This document shows positions 1-14,304 of a DNA stretch of 64,000 nt, piece after piece. Below the pieces are notes generated by a model. It was not told the DNA's origin. It was given only the letters and a program-made list of their open reading frames with translations, and did no database searches. Origin of the DNA: Lucifuga dentata (lineage: Eukaryota; Chordata; Actinopteri; Ophidiiformes; Bythitidae). The translations under genes were made by a program, and so were the position numbers. The stretch covers positions 62,001 through 126,000 of the forward strand of contig VXCM01001513.1 of NCBI GenBank assembly GCA_014773175.1, read 5' to 3'. Position 1 is the first letter of the stretch. Every line of letters starts with the position of its first letter.

Positions 1-347
1 GAAGATGGTTTGCAAAGTGTCTGGGTGTACATACTAAGCTAAGACACCTTCTTACCTGCTGGTGAACTCTGCCCATTACATTAGCTTCAGATACATTACT
101 TTATAGCACAAGCATCGTGGTGTGTTATGTATATACCAATACCTCTGCAGTATATACTGTATGCATAAACATTTTTAAGATTCAGTACCATATTTGATGA
201 CAAAGAGCAGCAGGACAGCACACCCCTGGGCATAGATGCATATCACACCACAGCATTGCACACAGTATTACTGCAGTATTGAGGAAGGCTACTCCAACTG
301 TCACAGTGTGTAATCCTTCTCAGTGTGTTTGTTAATCTAGCTCTCTT

Positions 348-378
<31 letters not shown>

Positions 379-1314
379 GTATTTTTGGTGATAGATGAAC
401 ACTGTAAGCAGCTCTGTGTCACTGGTTTAGTGGCCTGGTTCCTTTTGGATTGCTTATATAACTGTAACCCGTATCAGCCCTCTCCTCTCCCCTCGCCTGC
501 CCTGCTAGTGTGTCTCTTTATGTAACAATTTATGTGGAGCATCGCCTTTCACACCAGGCCATTTTCTGTTGGTGAACACATACTGTACATACTGTACACT
601 TACTGAATTTCATCTATGGATCACCTACTACCAGAATTAGACAGCAAACATGTAATTTATCTACATTTAATTATTGTGCTTTGCATTTGCTCTTGCAAAA
701 ATGCTCACAAAATGGGGTCAAAGTGAGAATCTTACTTTGTGTCTTTTCATCCCCAACTTTATTGTTCCAGTGTGATTTCAGTGTTTGCTCTTTTTTTTTC
801 TATTTTCCATTATTAAATATTATTGTTAATGTTTATGTGCTGTGAGGAAATTGCTAAACCTGTTTGACACTCCTATTGAGCTTAACAAAATCAAATCCAG
901 AGGCTGATTTATTTTGCAATGATAATTGAGAAACAGCAAAGATGAAGGAAACGTTTCATAAAGTGATTGAAAACATTGGAACACAATACTGTATGCAGTG
1001 CTGTAAATGCATTAGGGAATTCAAGAAATGATCAAAGACTCTAATTACACTGGACAGGTTCCTTTAACATTTTATGTAACAGATCTCCTGTCCTCCCCTC
1101 TCTCTGAAACATCCATAATGATAATTTGTCCCTGATTTCTAACATAGACTCAAAAGCATGGCAACTCACACAGAGCAGTCCTTTGCATGGCCACGTAAAG
1201 TAGTTAAAATGATACATCTGGTTATTAATCTGATTATTTCCTTTTTCTGTACTGCATGAATACTAACCATGTGTTTGCATCCGCTGGACTGCTGTGCTCA
1301 CACACTGCATCCAG

Positions 1315-1362
1315 CAGCTGGATCAGAACCAGCCTGAGAAGCTGTTGGAGGACCAGAAGAGG
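1315..1362 (+). CDS. itpr1: itpr1 exon: SII neuronal splice segment (C part)
   Basis: A 48-nt, phase 0-0 exon encoding [16 protein letters not shown]. It ends in LLEDQKR, like the mammalian SII segment that ends RQLEDHKR just before GEALRQ. Its length (16 codons) equals the published C piece of the brain-enriched SII insert, so skipping keeps the frame. The acceptor is a tandem CAGCAG, so the first Gln may be optional. Exon identity is by homology; tissue specificity is inferred from mammals. Confidence 0.85.
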
Positions 1363-4300
1363 GTAGGTACTTAGTGTTGACAGCATGGGAGCTTCACTAA
1401 AACCACCAACGCTACAGAGATTTCAGGTTTTAGACATACAGCAGACATTGATTTCTATGAAAAAAAAAAAAGCCCACCGTTTTCTGCTTTTAGAGTTGCT
1501 GATCACTCTGCACCAACTCTGCGTCAATCCTAAAGCAGCAAACCAATCTCATCTGAAATCTAATCAATTTCACAGCTAACTATTGTTTAATGAAGAGGGA
1601 AAAATAACCTCCACATTCTGTATTTCCTTCTTTCCTTCTCTGATGTTGTACATGGCATTATAAAGCTTCAGGTGTGTCTGTTAGAGAGACTGGCTCTAAT
1701 ATCGACATTCCATGATAACAATTTTGGTTGAAGTTAATCAGTGCATACAGTAATTATCACCTCTGAGAGAAAGACAAAGGTTTCTGCTGTACATAGTTCA
1801 CTTCCCACATTAAATGAATCAAAGCGTATGATGCAAGTCAGTTTGAAAAGTTGTTCGTGGTCACAAGTTGAAAGTGCCAGCATCCAGTTTTGTGTTTCAG
1901 TTTAACATGGTCTTAATACCTGATACAGGCTCAGTTTTGCACATTTAAGTTAGATGAAATTCAGAGAGCAGAAAAGATGGTTTGAGTCATGTTTCTCCAT
2001 GAAAGACTTTATCAAAGTAAAAGGCCAGTAATATCCAAGGAGACAGGATGACATCTTTTGGCTATGGTACAATGTAATGTGCTATTGATTTTCTTAGAGC
2101 AAAATACATAGAATTGATAGAAACATCTGGCTGAGAATGGTGCACTTCATATCTTCTCCACAAGCTAATCCTGACCTCCAGAGTGTAACCATGGTAGCAG
2201 ATCTTATATAATTTCTCTGTCCTCCATTAAGGACTACCTTCATCTAACAACGATGTCACATAATCACACGCACAAAACCATTCTCTTTCATTTCCTTCAC
2301 TTTATCCCATGGGAGGTCCATCAGGTAGCAATGGGCTGCGGTTGCCATAACAACAGCACAGTTGTGCTGCTTACTGCTCGACATTGGATGAGTCATAGTG
2401 TGGGAGGGTTGGACCAGGTCTGTCTGAGTAAAAACCAGGACCTTACATTGTCTCTACACAGGATCACTGTTGCTCATGACAGATGTAATGTGCCCGAGTG
2501 GGTGGGTGAAAGTATGTGTCTGCAAGTTTAATATTTTTCATGCACAGAAGTTTGAACTGCAGGAATTCTTAAAATTTCAAATCTTTAGCATTTGCTCTGA
2601 AACCACACATTATGATGTGCAGTTATAATGGCAGGTAGGTATCATTTCTCAGGTCAGGGATTTTTCTGTGTATTTGCATCTTTATGGCCACTTAAAAGAC
2701 ACTATCTCAATGACGTGGCATGTTATCTGTGTTATAGTCCACTACAATTTTCTCTGTCTCTGACATCACATCATTACAAACATCCAGTTCTTCTCCCCCT
2801 ATAGGGCGAGGCACTGAGACAGATTCTTGTGAATCGTTACTATGGAAACTTCCATCGGAGTGGTGGGCGGAGGGACAGCCTGACAGCATTCAGCAATGGC
2901 CCACTCAGTCCAGTTGGACCTGGCAAAAACCAATCGGGTAAGACAACATGTCTGTTTGTGCTCATCTCTGACACTGAGTCCTGAATTTAGTTATTAATTT
3001 GTTTCACCAGAAAGTTACGAATTTAGGTTAATTAGTCTACATTAGGCCATGAAAACAGTGTCATTGTGGCAGCTTCTCTAATTGAGCTGAATTTTCTGTG
3101 AAGGATTGTGACTGCAACTACTTTCAGGGAGCAAAGTCTGCTTTGGGTGGGCAGAAATATTTTCTTTCCCTACTCGTCAGAAGTTATATAAGGATGGAAC
3201 TCTGTCTGGCCCTGAGCTGGTTATCACGTCCAGGGTTATGCTGGGAACTGCCCTTTGCACACAAAGCACAACACTCTTATCACAACATGATAACATCGTC
3301 ATTTTGTTACTATCTACAGCCAAAATACTAAAGCAGTACATCTCTACTTGGTGTTTGTCTTTCTGTGCGAGCTAGTGGTCCTGATAAGTAGCACGTAAGA
3401 GTTATTTTATCAGCCTTTAGATTTTGGAGGATCTATTGGTGCCAATGGTACGTGTTGAGTCTGTTTTTAGTATACATTTAGTGCTGGAAAAACAGATACA
3501 GAGGAAATCTGGGTCCTAGTTCACCATCTCTCCCTTGTGCACCCAAATGCTGGCAACCTTCCAGTCCACAGGAAGTTTAACCCTCCCCTGTGTGATCCAC
3601 ATTTCACTGTTGCTAGGTGACAGGCTGCTACTTCCTGTGGAAAACAGCCTTGCACCTGTTGCTGAAACAAGAGCCAGGCTAAGAATTCCATATGTACCCT
3701 GAGGTTGGGGCCTTTGGGGGGGATGTACCATCAAGTACACCCACTACCCTTGAATGAATGTCAAGTATAGTGAATTACACAACTGTGTAGTTGCACTAGG
3801 TTAATCACAGATAAGCAACATAGTAGTTAACTCACAGCATATACAGTAGGTAAATCATTCAGCACTTTGTGTGTGAACTAATCTATGCTATACAAACCTG
3901 ATGAATGTAAGGCATGCTTGCTGTATGATATAAGTATCTTTAACAGGTAATGGATAATATATTAAAGGCTATTTTTTTGCTCATCTGATTTGAGAATACA
4001 TGTGTTTTGAATGTTCTTTTAAATCTCAAAATCAAGCGTTGCAATTAGATGTATTACAAAGCCAAGTCTGACTTCAGCCTAAGATTTTTGTTAAACTTAA
4101 ATATCATGAAGAAATGTATGTTTATGAACATTAATTGCAGTAATATTTCATGTAAAATGAAGTTCAGTAAAATTGTCTTCAAGGCTAAAAAACGTTTCCA
4201 TAATTTTTGGTAATGAAACCTGGTATTTCAGCACATTAGATTTTAGTGGACAAAATCAGTTTAAATAAGAGATCATTTACATTGGAAATTTTATAGAACT

Positions 4301-7300
4301 CCTGCATATATTGTTAAGAAAGGTTATAGTATGATTTTTGTTGGCACATAAAGCATTGTTCTACAATCGTATTATAAACACACACTAAACATCCTGTATT
4401 TCTTATTAAACTTGGATTCTATTACGTGCAAATTACCCTGCAAAATGCTTAACTTTTGGGTAAATGCAGGGAATTTCCAGTTGAAATTGATTAGGCCTGA
4501 TATAAGTTTGGAAGTACAGTATTATTAATCTCTGTTGGGCTGAGGAACTCCTGGTTCTGATTTGCATGTTCCCGTCTTGAAGGACTGGGGGGGCCTGGTG
4601 GCCTGAGCCGTGGGGAAATGAGCCTGGCAGAGGTACAGTGTCACCTGGACAAAGAGGGAGCCTCTGACCTGGTCATTGACCTCATCATGAACACCACTAG
4701 TGACCGAGTCTTCCAAGAAAGCATCCTACTGGCTATCGCACTGCTGGAAGGTGGAAACACCACCATCCAGGTCAGTTTACCTACAGTTTTACATCATACA
4801 AAAATTGATATTAGAAACTATAAAAGTAATCTTGTATTTATTTCACTGACACAAGTGCTTAATTTTCAGCTTCACCTGTTATCCCTCATCTCACAATGCA
4901 TCTGTAGATGCTCTGCTATTGTCTGATCAGTGAAAAGAATACAGTGTGTCATGGATGGAAGTTTTCACTACTATAGGCTCCACAGTATGTGGGTCAGTGT
5001 GCCACCATAGCTGCACATTTACATTACCAAGGCAGCTGTCCTCCCCCTACATACTGTACGATATGTGAATGAATTTTATTTCCTTATTTACTGGAACCTG
5101 CACTTTGCTAATCTCTGTCATGTCTGTGGTTGCCTTTCTGCCTTCTTCTCATCTGTCTGTTGCTCTTTCTGTCAAATTCTCTGTCTGTCCAACATTCTGT
5201 CTGTCTGTGTGTGGTGGTTGTGTAAGAATGGGGCTTGTGTAATCAGATTAGAGTGAGGAAGCTGCTGTAGCGGAGATAATGTTTTGGCTTACCACGACTG
5301 CTGCAGAGCTCCATCACGTGATCAGTCAGGGTTACATAACGCCTGTGTGAATGAACAATGAGGAATGTCTCAGCCTTCAAAACATTCCAGCCTCTCTCCT
5401 GCTCCCTTGCGTTCTCATGTTGGCCCAAACTGGGTCATGCTGGGCCTCCGGAACTGGGGCAGTGGGGAGAGAGGGTGGAGGGATGAGGGAACACAGAGGG
5501 GATTAAACAGAAAATGGAGCTCCTCTCACCTTAGTATTCATGAGTTTATTCTGAAGGAAGTGGAAAGGAGGTTTCCTTGCAGAAAAAACAACTCTGTACA
5601 CAATGATGAAATGCATTGTGTACAGAGACATAAAAAGTCTAAATATGTACTGTACATTCTTTGAATTTCTAGATAACTGTAATTTTCTGTGCAGGCTGAA
5701 AACTTCATTGTTCATATGTTCAGTTTTACCATTTAAAAGAGAAAATAGAGGGAAAAGAGAAAAAAATAGATTTAAATTATTCTCTATTTTTTTTTTCAAG
5801 AAAGCACAAAATGGAATAATATGAGCTGTCTTTTATCTGCCTTCGTTTTAATACATTCTGAGGTGAGCTCAGTGATGGACATCTTGTTCTCGCGTAACAT
5901 GGTTTAACTGTTTACTCGTGACCTACATGGATTTCTACATGCACAGAAATAAACCACACCGAGTAACTCAGGTTTGTATATACAGTCACGCCCTCAATCT
6001 CACACTCTTCCTACTGTCATAAAGTACAAAGACAAGGTGTAGATTTCCCAGTTACTGTGCTTAATGCTGATACTGTTAAAGTTAATGCATTTTCTGCTTT
6101 CTAGAATTGTTAGCTGCTCACATATCGTTTTCATTTTTGTCACATTTCTGCTTTTCTGAGATCCCTGACAGCTTTAAATCATGTTGTGACATGCCGACTT
6201 GTGACATTTCACTCACAAGCCATCTGTCACATAACCACACAGCATGCTGCTCCACTTCCCTCCAAAACACATGGACTGTGGGTGCAATTTCAACATTATT
6301 GTAAAATAACATAATGGACTGGACTCACACATTTAGTTAGAAAAATGAAGGGATGGCTGATAGGAGGTAAAGATGAGGACACGAAAAAAAACAAAAGAGG
6401 AACTTGGAAGAGAGGAGCTGCAGTTCCATTTGGTTTGCATGTGGTGCTGCCTGACATGAGAGGGGAGGGAGGGTGAGAGGGAGAGGGAGTGCGAGTATAA
6501 ATAGCTGTTACATAACATCCCTTTGTTGATGCCAAGTGGCGGAACGGAAGGAGAGAAGGGAAGGAGAGAAGGGAAAGCGCTGTGACCTTGTGTTTCAGTG
6601 CAGTCCGCCCCCTCCTCGCCCCACTCCTCTCAGACTCATTGCACTTTGTCTCCATGGATACAGACATTCTACGTGTTTGCCTAAAACTACAGGGGCCCTG
6701 AGATGTCCATCCCTCTCTCTCTCTCTCTCTCTCTCCTTCATCTTCCTTTGTTACTGTCACACCATTCTTGACCCCATGTGTTACTTCATCAACAACGTCA
6801 TCTCTCCAACAAGTCATTCTTGTTATTGCTTTTCATGTGCTATCAAAACACAGATGGCTCCTTAATATGGCAGCACAGATTTTGTAATTGAGTGAATAAG
6901 GACCCACGTTCAAAACTAAGAGGTTGAAAGATGAAAGTTTATGGTTTCTATTCTGATTCCTTTAGTCAGTTGCAATGTCATACATGCTTCTAAAGAAACC
7001 ATAAAATGAAAGCTTACTGTGGTGTTCATGTTGAGGCTTTGTTTTTGTTTCAATGAGTCACTCGCTCCAATAAGCTCAGCGTAGTTCTTAGAAACAGGGA
7101 CTATAAAATAATACTATTTCTGTCTGCTGCAGGTGACTGACAACTTTTTTTCTTCGACTAAATCATTCCTAAGCCATCATTAAACACTCTAAAACAAGCC
7201 TTGAAATCTAATAGCTCAGCTAACCCTGATCCACAGGATGAAATGCTAAGATGATTGTCCTGCCAAGATTAGATTAAATGCAGCAGTTCTAAGCAGGGAT

Positions 7301-10300
7301 GTCCAAAAGATGAGAACTGCATTGTTAATAAAATGATAGGCAGAGGAAAGTGTGAATATATTACATAAGCAGGCAGTCACGGACTTTGGGAGAAAATACT
7401 GTATTACAAGCCATGCGTGATATGAGGGTGTGTCCTCTTAAATTGGCATGTGCCTGAGACAGCTGACCTAATTTTCAGTGCTTGTGTGCGCATTTGTGCG
7501 TGTGCGTGTGCATGTGTGTGTGTGTGTGTGTGTAAAAGTAAAGTGGGCGTATGAGCGTATGTGTTCTCCAGCTTGCGTGTGCTTGTACTGTACAAGTGTG
7601 TGTGTGTCTGTTTCTTTGTGAGTTATGTAATGGTGAAGGGAGGGGTGCTGTTTTCAGTGTTGCACCAGTCTGATTGGTCTCTGTGTGTGTTGCCTTGGCC
7701 CTGAGCACCATGGCTCATCCTCTTCACTCCACCTCACACCTTTAATAGAAGCCTAACACTTCCCCCCCNNNNNNNNNNNNNNNNNNNNNNNNNNNNNNNN
7801 NNNNNNNNNNNNNNNNNNNNNNNNNNNNNNNNNNNNNNNNNNNNNNNNNNNNNNNNNNNNNNNNNNNNNNNNNNNNNNNNNNNNNNNNNNNNNNNNNNNN
7901 NNNNNNNNNNNNNNNNNNNNNNNNNNNNNNNNNNNNNNNNNNNNNNNNNNNNNNNNNNNNNNNNNNNNNNNNNNNNNNNNNCCCCCCCAAAAAAAAACAC
8001 ACACACACACACACATTTTAGGATGGAGAACAGAGCAGACTGACAGGCATGACCATTGCTGCCCCTCACACGGTTACAACTCAGGGAGCTGGGAGCTGTT
8101 GAATTCCCTCCCTGCACTATCCGCTCTGTCATCAAGTTGTTTATTGCATGACGGCCTTACACTGTAGGTGTCCCCCCTCCCTATGCTGCTATCTCCTCGC
8201 GCCCAACTGCTGGCAGAGTGTCTACGTGCAGGAGGGCTGCTGCTCCGTGGTGGAGGGTTAGGGTGGGGCTCCCGGCTTTGGAATCTGCTTTGGGGCACGG
8301 TCACACAGTTATGTCATTGTTTCTTTGGCTTCCAAACAAATTTGGCTGCACAGCTGGATTAGCTGTGTCCTCTGTTGAATTAACAGCTGCGTACAAAGTG
8401 TAGTCACATATTACTTCAGTGATCTGAACTACTACTTTTTGTGACATGGGTGAAACAGTTCAGAAGTGTGAGTTTAAGATTTTATTCAAATTCATATAAA
8501 CCTTTTACAGTTGAGGAAAACAACATGTCTTGTTTTGTCCATTTTGTATAACTTTTTTTTTCCTTGTGACCACTGCTTATTTGTTCCCTCCAGTAGCCCA
8601 GTTTTACATGTAACCTGAAAAGACTGATGGTTATGTAACAAATTTCAAAACCGGCCTAGATACCATCTGATAACATTCCCTCCCTCCCTGTTGCATGCTC
8701 TCGTTTCCCCTCTCTTAATCGTCTGCTTTATTCCCCCTATCTTACTCCCTTATTCCCTCTTTGGTGCCTGTCGTTTCCCTCCAGCTTTTTTTCCTGCCCC
8801 ATCCCCCAGGGTACTGTGGTAGTACTGCTTCTGCTGGTTGAAGCTTTTCCATAAGCAGATAACAGCTCTTTCATAATCAAAACAACAGCCCTGCAGGCTG
8901 GGACACGATGTATGCATTGCACTCAGCGACAAGAAAGTGTTCTATTTCTGCGTGACTTCATTCCACAGACATAAGTGCTGTGTTTATAGCAAAATGCACA
9001 CTCCACTGTAAATCCAATCTTGCTCTAGTATAGTTATGTCATGCTTTGTGAGTGTTCTGTTCATATAGAGTTGACTGTGTTATTAGAATTAGAGAGGCTT
9101 TAGAGGTTGATGTTAAATAACAATGTGATAGATGACATACAAATAATACAGACAGGCAGTATGCCTGTCACAGCTGGCCATAGTTTACAATATTTTTTTG
9201 GAGGAATTTTAGTAGGCCAGGTCACTGGTGGTAAAACGACTCTGTCCAATGCTGGTTATCTGAAACTGGCAAAGAAGAAGAAGAAGAACAGGTTAAAATG
9301 GGAAAACGAACACAGACAGTGGATGAGTTTTCTTTTTATTTGCCAGTTTCAGATATGGCTTTTCCTTTTCTGCCTCTAAGGCCAGCATCCCAGAGTTGTC
9401 TTTTCACTGTTGCAGACGACACTGGTATTTGACATCTACTATTTAAGGAAGCAGACAACTGAGGACACATAAGGTATTTCATTTCTCAAACTACAGACTG
9501 TGACTTACACTCTTGAGCAGTTGTGCTCTGCTTCTTTTTCTGCCTGGTTAGATCCAGTTTTCCCTTTTTTTATCTAGACAGTTGTGGACATTTTGTATGA
9601 AATCCTCTGACACATGGAATAACTTTCATTTCACAAAACAACAGTAGACTGATGTGTTTCTTGAGAGAACTATTTTGACCATTTTTGAACTTAAAATTCA
9701 ACTTTAGAAATACCAATATCTTGCAACATAAGTAAAACAATTTGCCTGCTCAGTTGAAGAGAATAATGGGTTTCAGGTGTGCTATGACAATTTAAAAAAA
9801 ATATCTCTAATAATCAAAAACCATTTAAATGTCATTAAATAAGGATGAGCTAAAAGACTTTATTAGGATGCTATAGTAATGACTGCTGACAATGGAGCAG
9901 TTTGCAGTTTTATGTGAATATTTAATTATAAATTAGTCATTTCCAGATAGCCATTTTCCACATTATTAATGTCTTGGCTATATATTTACATCAATTTGAT
10001 GGCACCTTGGTGCCATCAGAAGTGTCAATTTTGATCTAAAAACTGAAATTTTTTGGGTGATCAACTTGTAAGTAATGCCATACAATAGCACCACAACTTT
10101 TATTGCACTCACAGGACAGTAAGGTCGCTAATCTTTTTTTTTTTCTTTTTTCATTGTTCTTGTCTCATGTCCAGCGTTCATTCTACTGCCGTCTGACAGA
10201 AGACAAGAAATCAGAGAAGTTCTTCCGGGTCTTCTATGACCGTATGAAGCTGGCCCAGCTGGAAATCAAAGCCACAGTGACTGTAAATACCAGTGACCTA

Positions 10301-13300
10301 GGCAATAAGAAGAGAGATGATGACTCCCAGGACAAAGATGCCCCTGTTCGCAAAAAAGGTCAGCAGTCATTTACTGTATTTGTTTACTAATCCAGAGAAG
10401 AAAGAGTATTTGAGGACTGGTGGCTACGTATCTTGTCTTGTGTCTGTATAGCTAGGGACTCAGCAGTAATCATGACAGATGATGTGAGAGATCAACTAAT
10501 AGAGGCTTCCTCTGCCACCAAGAAGGCCTTTAACTCTTACCGGCGTGAAGCAGACCCTGAGGACCATTTTACCTCAGCTGATGGCCAGCCCACCACTGGA
10601 GACAAGAACCAGGATGAGGGAGAGATGAGTTTTGTAATTGTTATCATGCAGCCTATCCTTCGCTTCCTCCAGCTACTTTGTGAGAATCATAACCGTGACT
10701 TACAGGTGGGTCAGACTGAGCATCAGACACTGCATCTTCCTTCCACTGGTGGATTGTTGTAACGTCTTAACATGCACTTTACTTCACTGGGATCTGCAGA
10801 CACAGTCAACCATAGCCTTACATTTTTACTAAAGTCAAATCCCTTACTCCTCATTGCCATTTGTACAGGGCAGACTTGATGTCTTTAGGATACTGGTGAT
10901 GGCTTTACTGGCACATATTTATTTAGAAGCTATCACAGGTTTACATAATGCCTTTTTAGTTAAAACCCCTTTTTCTCACTGTGCCTCAGTTTTGCAGTGC
11001 AGATGTGGTATTCATGTTTATTGGCGTAAAACTAAACCCATGGTTAATGCTGAGCCACGTGTTGCTTCTTGCTACATTTTTGGCCAGAGTTCCTTAGAAA
11101 ATAGATAAATATTTCAATTGGGCTCACCTGGATAAATAAAGAATGAAAAAATCACCACTGTTGTAGACTGACAAAGGTAATTTGATACAACTGATATTTC
11201 CTTTTACTGACTTCCATTCACTTATGGCTTTTAAAGAAATAGTTCAAACTAAAATAAACTTAATCCATTAACTGTTTTCTCTGCGTCATTCAAAAATCTA
11301 CAAATGTTTGTAAGAAAAATAAGAGGCGTTTGTCTTGTTTGTGTATTTAGAAGTTATTATATTGTGAGTTCAGCATGTACCTCATGATCTCTTACCTTTT
11401 TTTTCATCACCATTGTTCCATTGATTTGTTTTGTCATGTGCCAAATGTTTGTGCCTGAGTGCACATGCACACACTCACACACACACATCACCAATAACTT
11501 AGATAGTTCTGAAGAATGCTGAAACAGAAACCAGGGTGATGTGACTGTTTTGTTTTTTGTACAACCTTTAATCAAAGTCTGGCTGACAGGGAAGTGAGTA
11601 CCATGGGTACAGTTTTCATTTTGGGCTGAACTATTCCTTTACTGTTGTGCCCTTGTATTTGGTAAAGGTTGTTTGATTAGTCTCTATGATCCAGTTCAGC
11701 CAAGACAGACAGACAGTGGTTTACCCACTGCTATTGCTGCCGCCTCTTTACTACCTACTGCAACCATTTTTTTTCTTCTCAGAACTTCCTTCGTTGCCAA
11801 AACAACAAGAACAACTACAACTTGGTGTGTGAGACTCTGCAGTTCTTAGACTGTATCTGTGGCAGCACCACAGGAGGTCTGGGTCTGCTGGGACTGTACA
11901 TCAATGAGAAGAACGTGGCCCTCATCAACCAAACGTTGGAGAGTCTCACAGAGTACTGCCAAGGGCCCTGCCATGAAAACCAGGTACATTAACAAATCAC
12001 TGCCACAGGTGAGATCTGAGTCTCTACAAAGATACCATTGGTACCACTCATACCTTTTTCACTTTTTTTTTTGTCCCTTCCAGAATTGCATTGCCACTCA
12101 TGAGTCCAATGGTATTGATATTATTATCGCTCTGATTCTTAATGACATCAACCCACTTGGGAAAAAGCGAATGGACCTGGTTTTAGAGCTCAAGGTGAGT
12201 TGGCTGGGTTGCTATATGTGGAATAGAAGAAGGACAGGTTAGCTTTGGATTTGGCTCTTGATCCAAAATAAGAAAAACCTGCAAAACTGTGCAGTAGCAC
12301 CCTATCTCACTAAATATAAGAGCTTGAATGAATTTCAAGCTCTTATTAGATGAGAGATGGGAAGCCTATTTGAAAATCAAGCTGGTAGAGCATATACAAG
12401 ACCACAAGACCTCACCATAGTGCCAAATAGCACCAATAACACCACATGGCAAAGCAGCAGGCAACAGATTGGAGCCATGCACCATATAAGAACTTGAAAT
12501 AAGAGCTTGAAATTCATTCATCTGAGCTAAGCTAACTTTAGTACTTGCCAAAATAAATAGCTGCAGAATACATTTGCCAAGAGCACCAGAGATTCTGTCT
12601 GTTTTCTTTGGCTGAAGAAATTGACAGGACTTACGCTCTTATCTTCAAGCTCTCCTTTCTACAGTACATCCCCTGCCTACTTTTCCCTCTTTTCCTCTCA
12701 GAATAATGCATCCAAGCTGTTGCTTGCCATTATGGAGAGCCGCCATGACAGTGAAAATGCTGAACGGATCCTGTACAACATGAGGCCTAAAGAGCTGGTG
12801 AGAAGTTGATGTTGGCAACTTGTCATTTTCCTACAGTAGATCACTACATCTCAGATTCTGGAGCCTAGCAGCTCAGTTAAACAGTATTGCCACATGTCGG
12901 TAATGCCTCCTACATCACTCATTCATTGTTGCTTCACTTGAATCACTGAAAGGTGTGTGGGCATGTGTGTGGTGTCTGTCTAGGTGGAGGTGATAAAAAA
13001 GGCTTATCTGCAGGGAGAGGAAGAGTTTGAGGATACAAAGGAGGAGGATGATAATGGGGAAGAGGAGGAACATGATGCCGCCTCCCCAAGAAATGTTGGC
13101 CACAACATCTACATTCTAGCTCATCAGGTCTGGTATTCTTGACTACAGTATCTCTTCATTCATAAAGGAATGTGAGGAGGCACACGAGTTACCCATATGC
13201 TGCATTTTAGCAGGCTCAGTTATTGCTTTTGCTCTTTGTTCCTGATACAGTTGGCACGGCATAATAAGGAGCTGTCCATCATGTTAAAGCCAGGAGGGGC

Positions 13301-14230
13301 CAGTGGAGAGGGAAATGAGGCCTTGGAGTTCTATGCTAAACACACCGCTCAGATAGAGGTAACACTTTTCTGTAAACACACAGTCCTTGACACAAAACAC
13401 TAAAATGTATAAGCTACACATACAAAATTAATGATTTAGAAAAAAATTTAACTTATAGTATATTTGCAAAGAAATCATTTTCAGTTAATTTAATTGCCCC
13501 CCAAAAAACACCCACATGGGCCTACAGTGGCCAAGGTATTTGCTCAAGATTCTCAAGAGGTGACAGTGTAAACCTCTGCTCAGATTGTGCGTCAGGACCG
13601 TACCATGGAGGAAATAGTGTTCCCTGTGCCCAACATCTGCGAGTTCCTGACCTCAGAGTCAAAGCTGCGAGTGTACTACACCACAGAGAGAGATGAGCAG
13701 GGCAGCAAGATCAATGACTTCTTCCTGCGAGCAGAGGATCTCTTCAGTGAGATGAATTGGCAGAAGAAACTCAGAGGTATGATCAAGAGGTTACATTCGA
13801 AATGGTTATACACCTCCGTTGGGCAGAATAGGTTCTGTTCATGATTCTAAGCAGAACCACGGGATTTAGCAGACACAGCAATGAACCACCAGTGTAGACA
13901 AAACTGAACAGTCATTTGCCTTTGTCATTTGAACATGGGAGGCGAAAGGAGAAATCGCTGAAAATAGTGGCTTCTAGGAAGTAGGAGCAAAACATGAAAG
14001 TGCAGCAGCATTATGAAATAGTGAGCTCTTATTAGCTTATCAGGTCTCATAGTCTTCATAAACACAAAATAGGTTTGGATGTTATTGGTGATAATAAACG
14101 CTGGCTGATGATGATCAGCTGACAGCATGCACAACTTCACTTAAAATGCCAGAAAGAACTTGATGTCATTTTGTCATGTGATTAATATACCTAACTTGAC
14201 AACAGAAGCTAACAATGTTATCCTGTGTTG

Positions 14231-14304
<74 letters not shown>

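Noticed and set aside
6296..6817. 173-residue open frame on the minus strand
   Set aside because: Low-complexity (GA-rich EREREREG and Ser/Pro runs), overlaps a simple repeat inside an itpr1 intron, no family similarity and no splice context.
7734..8135. Open frames spanning the N gap
   Set aside because: They consist mostly of undetermined residues and exist only because N codons are not stops.
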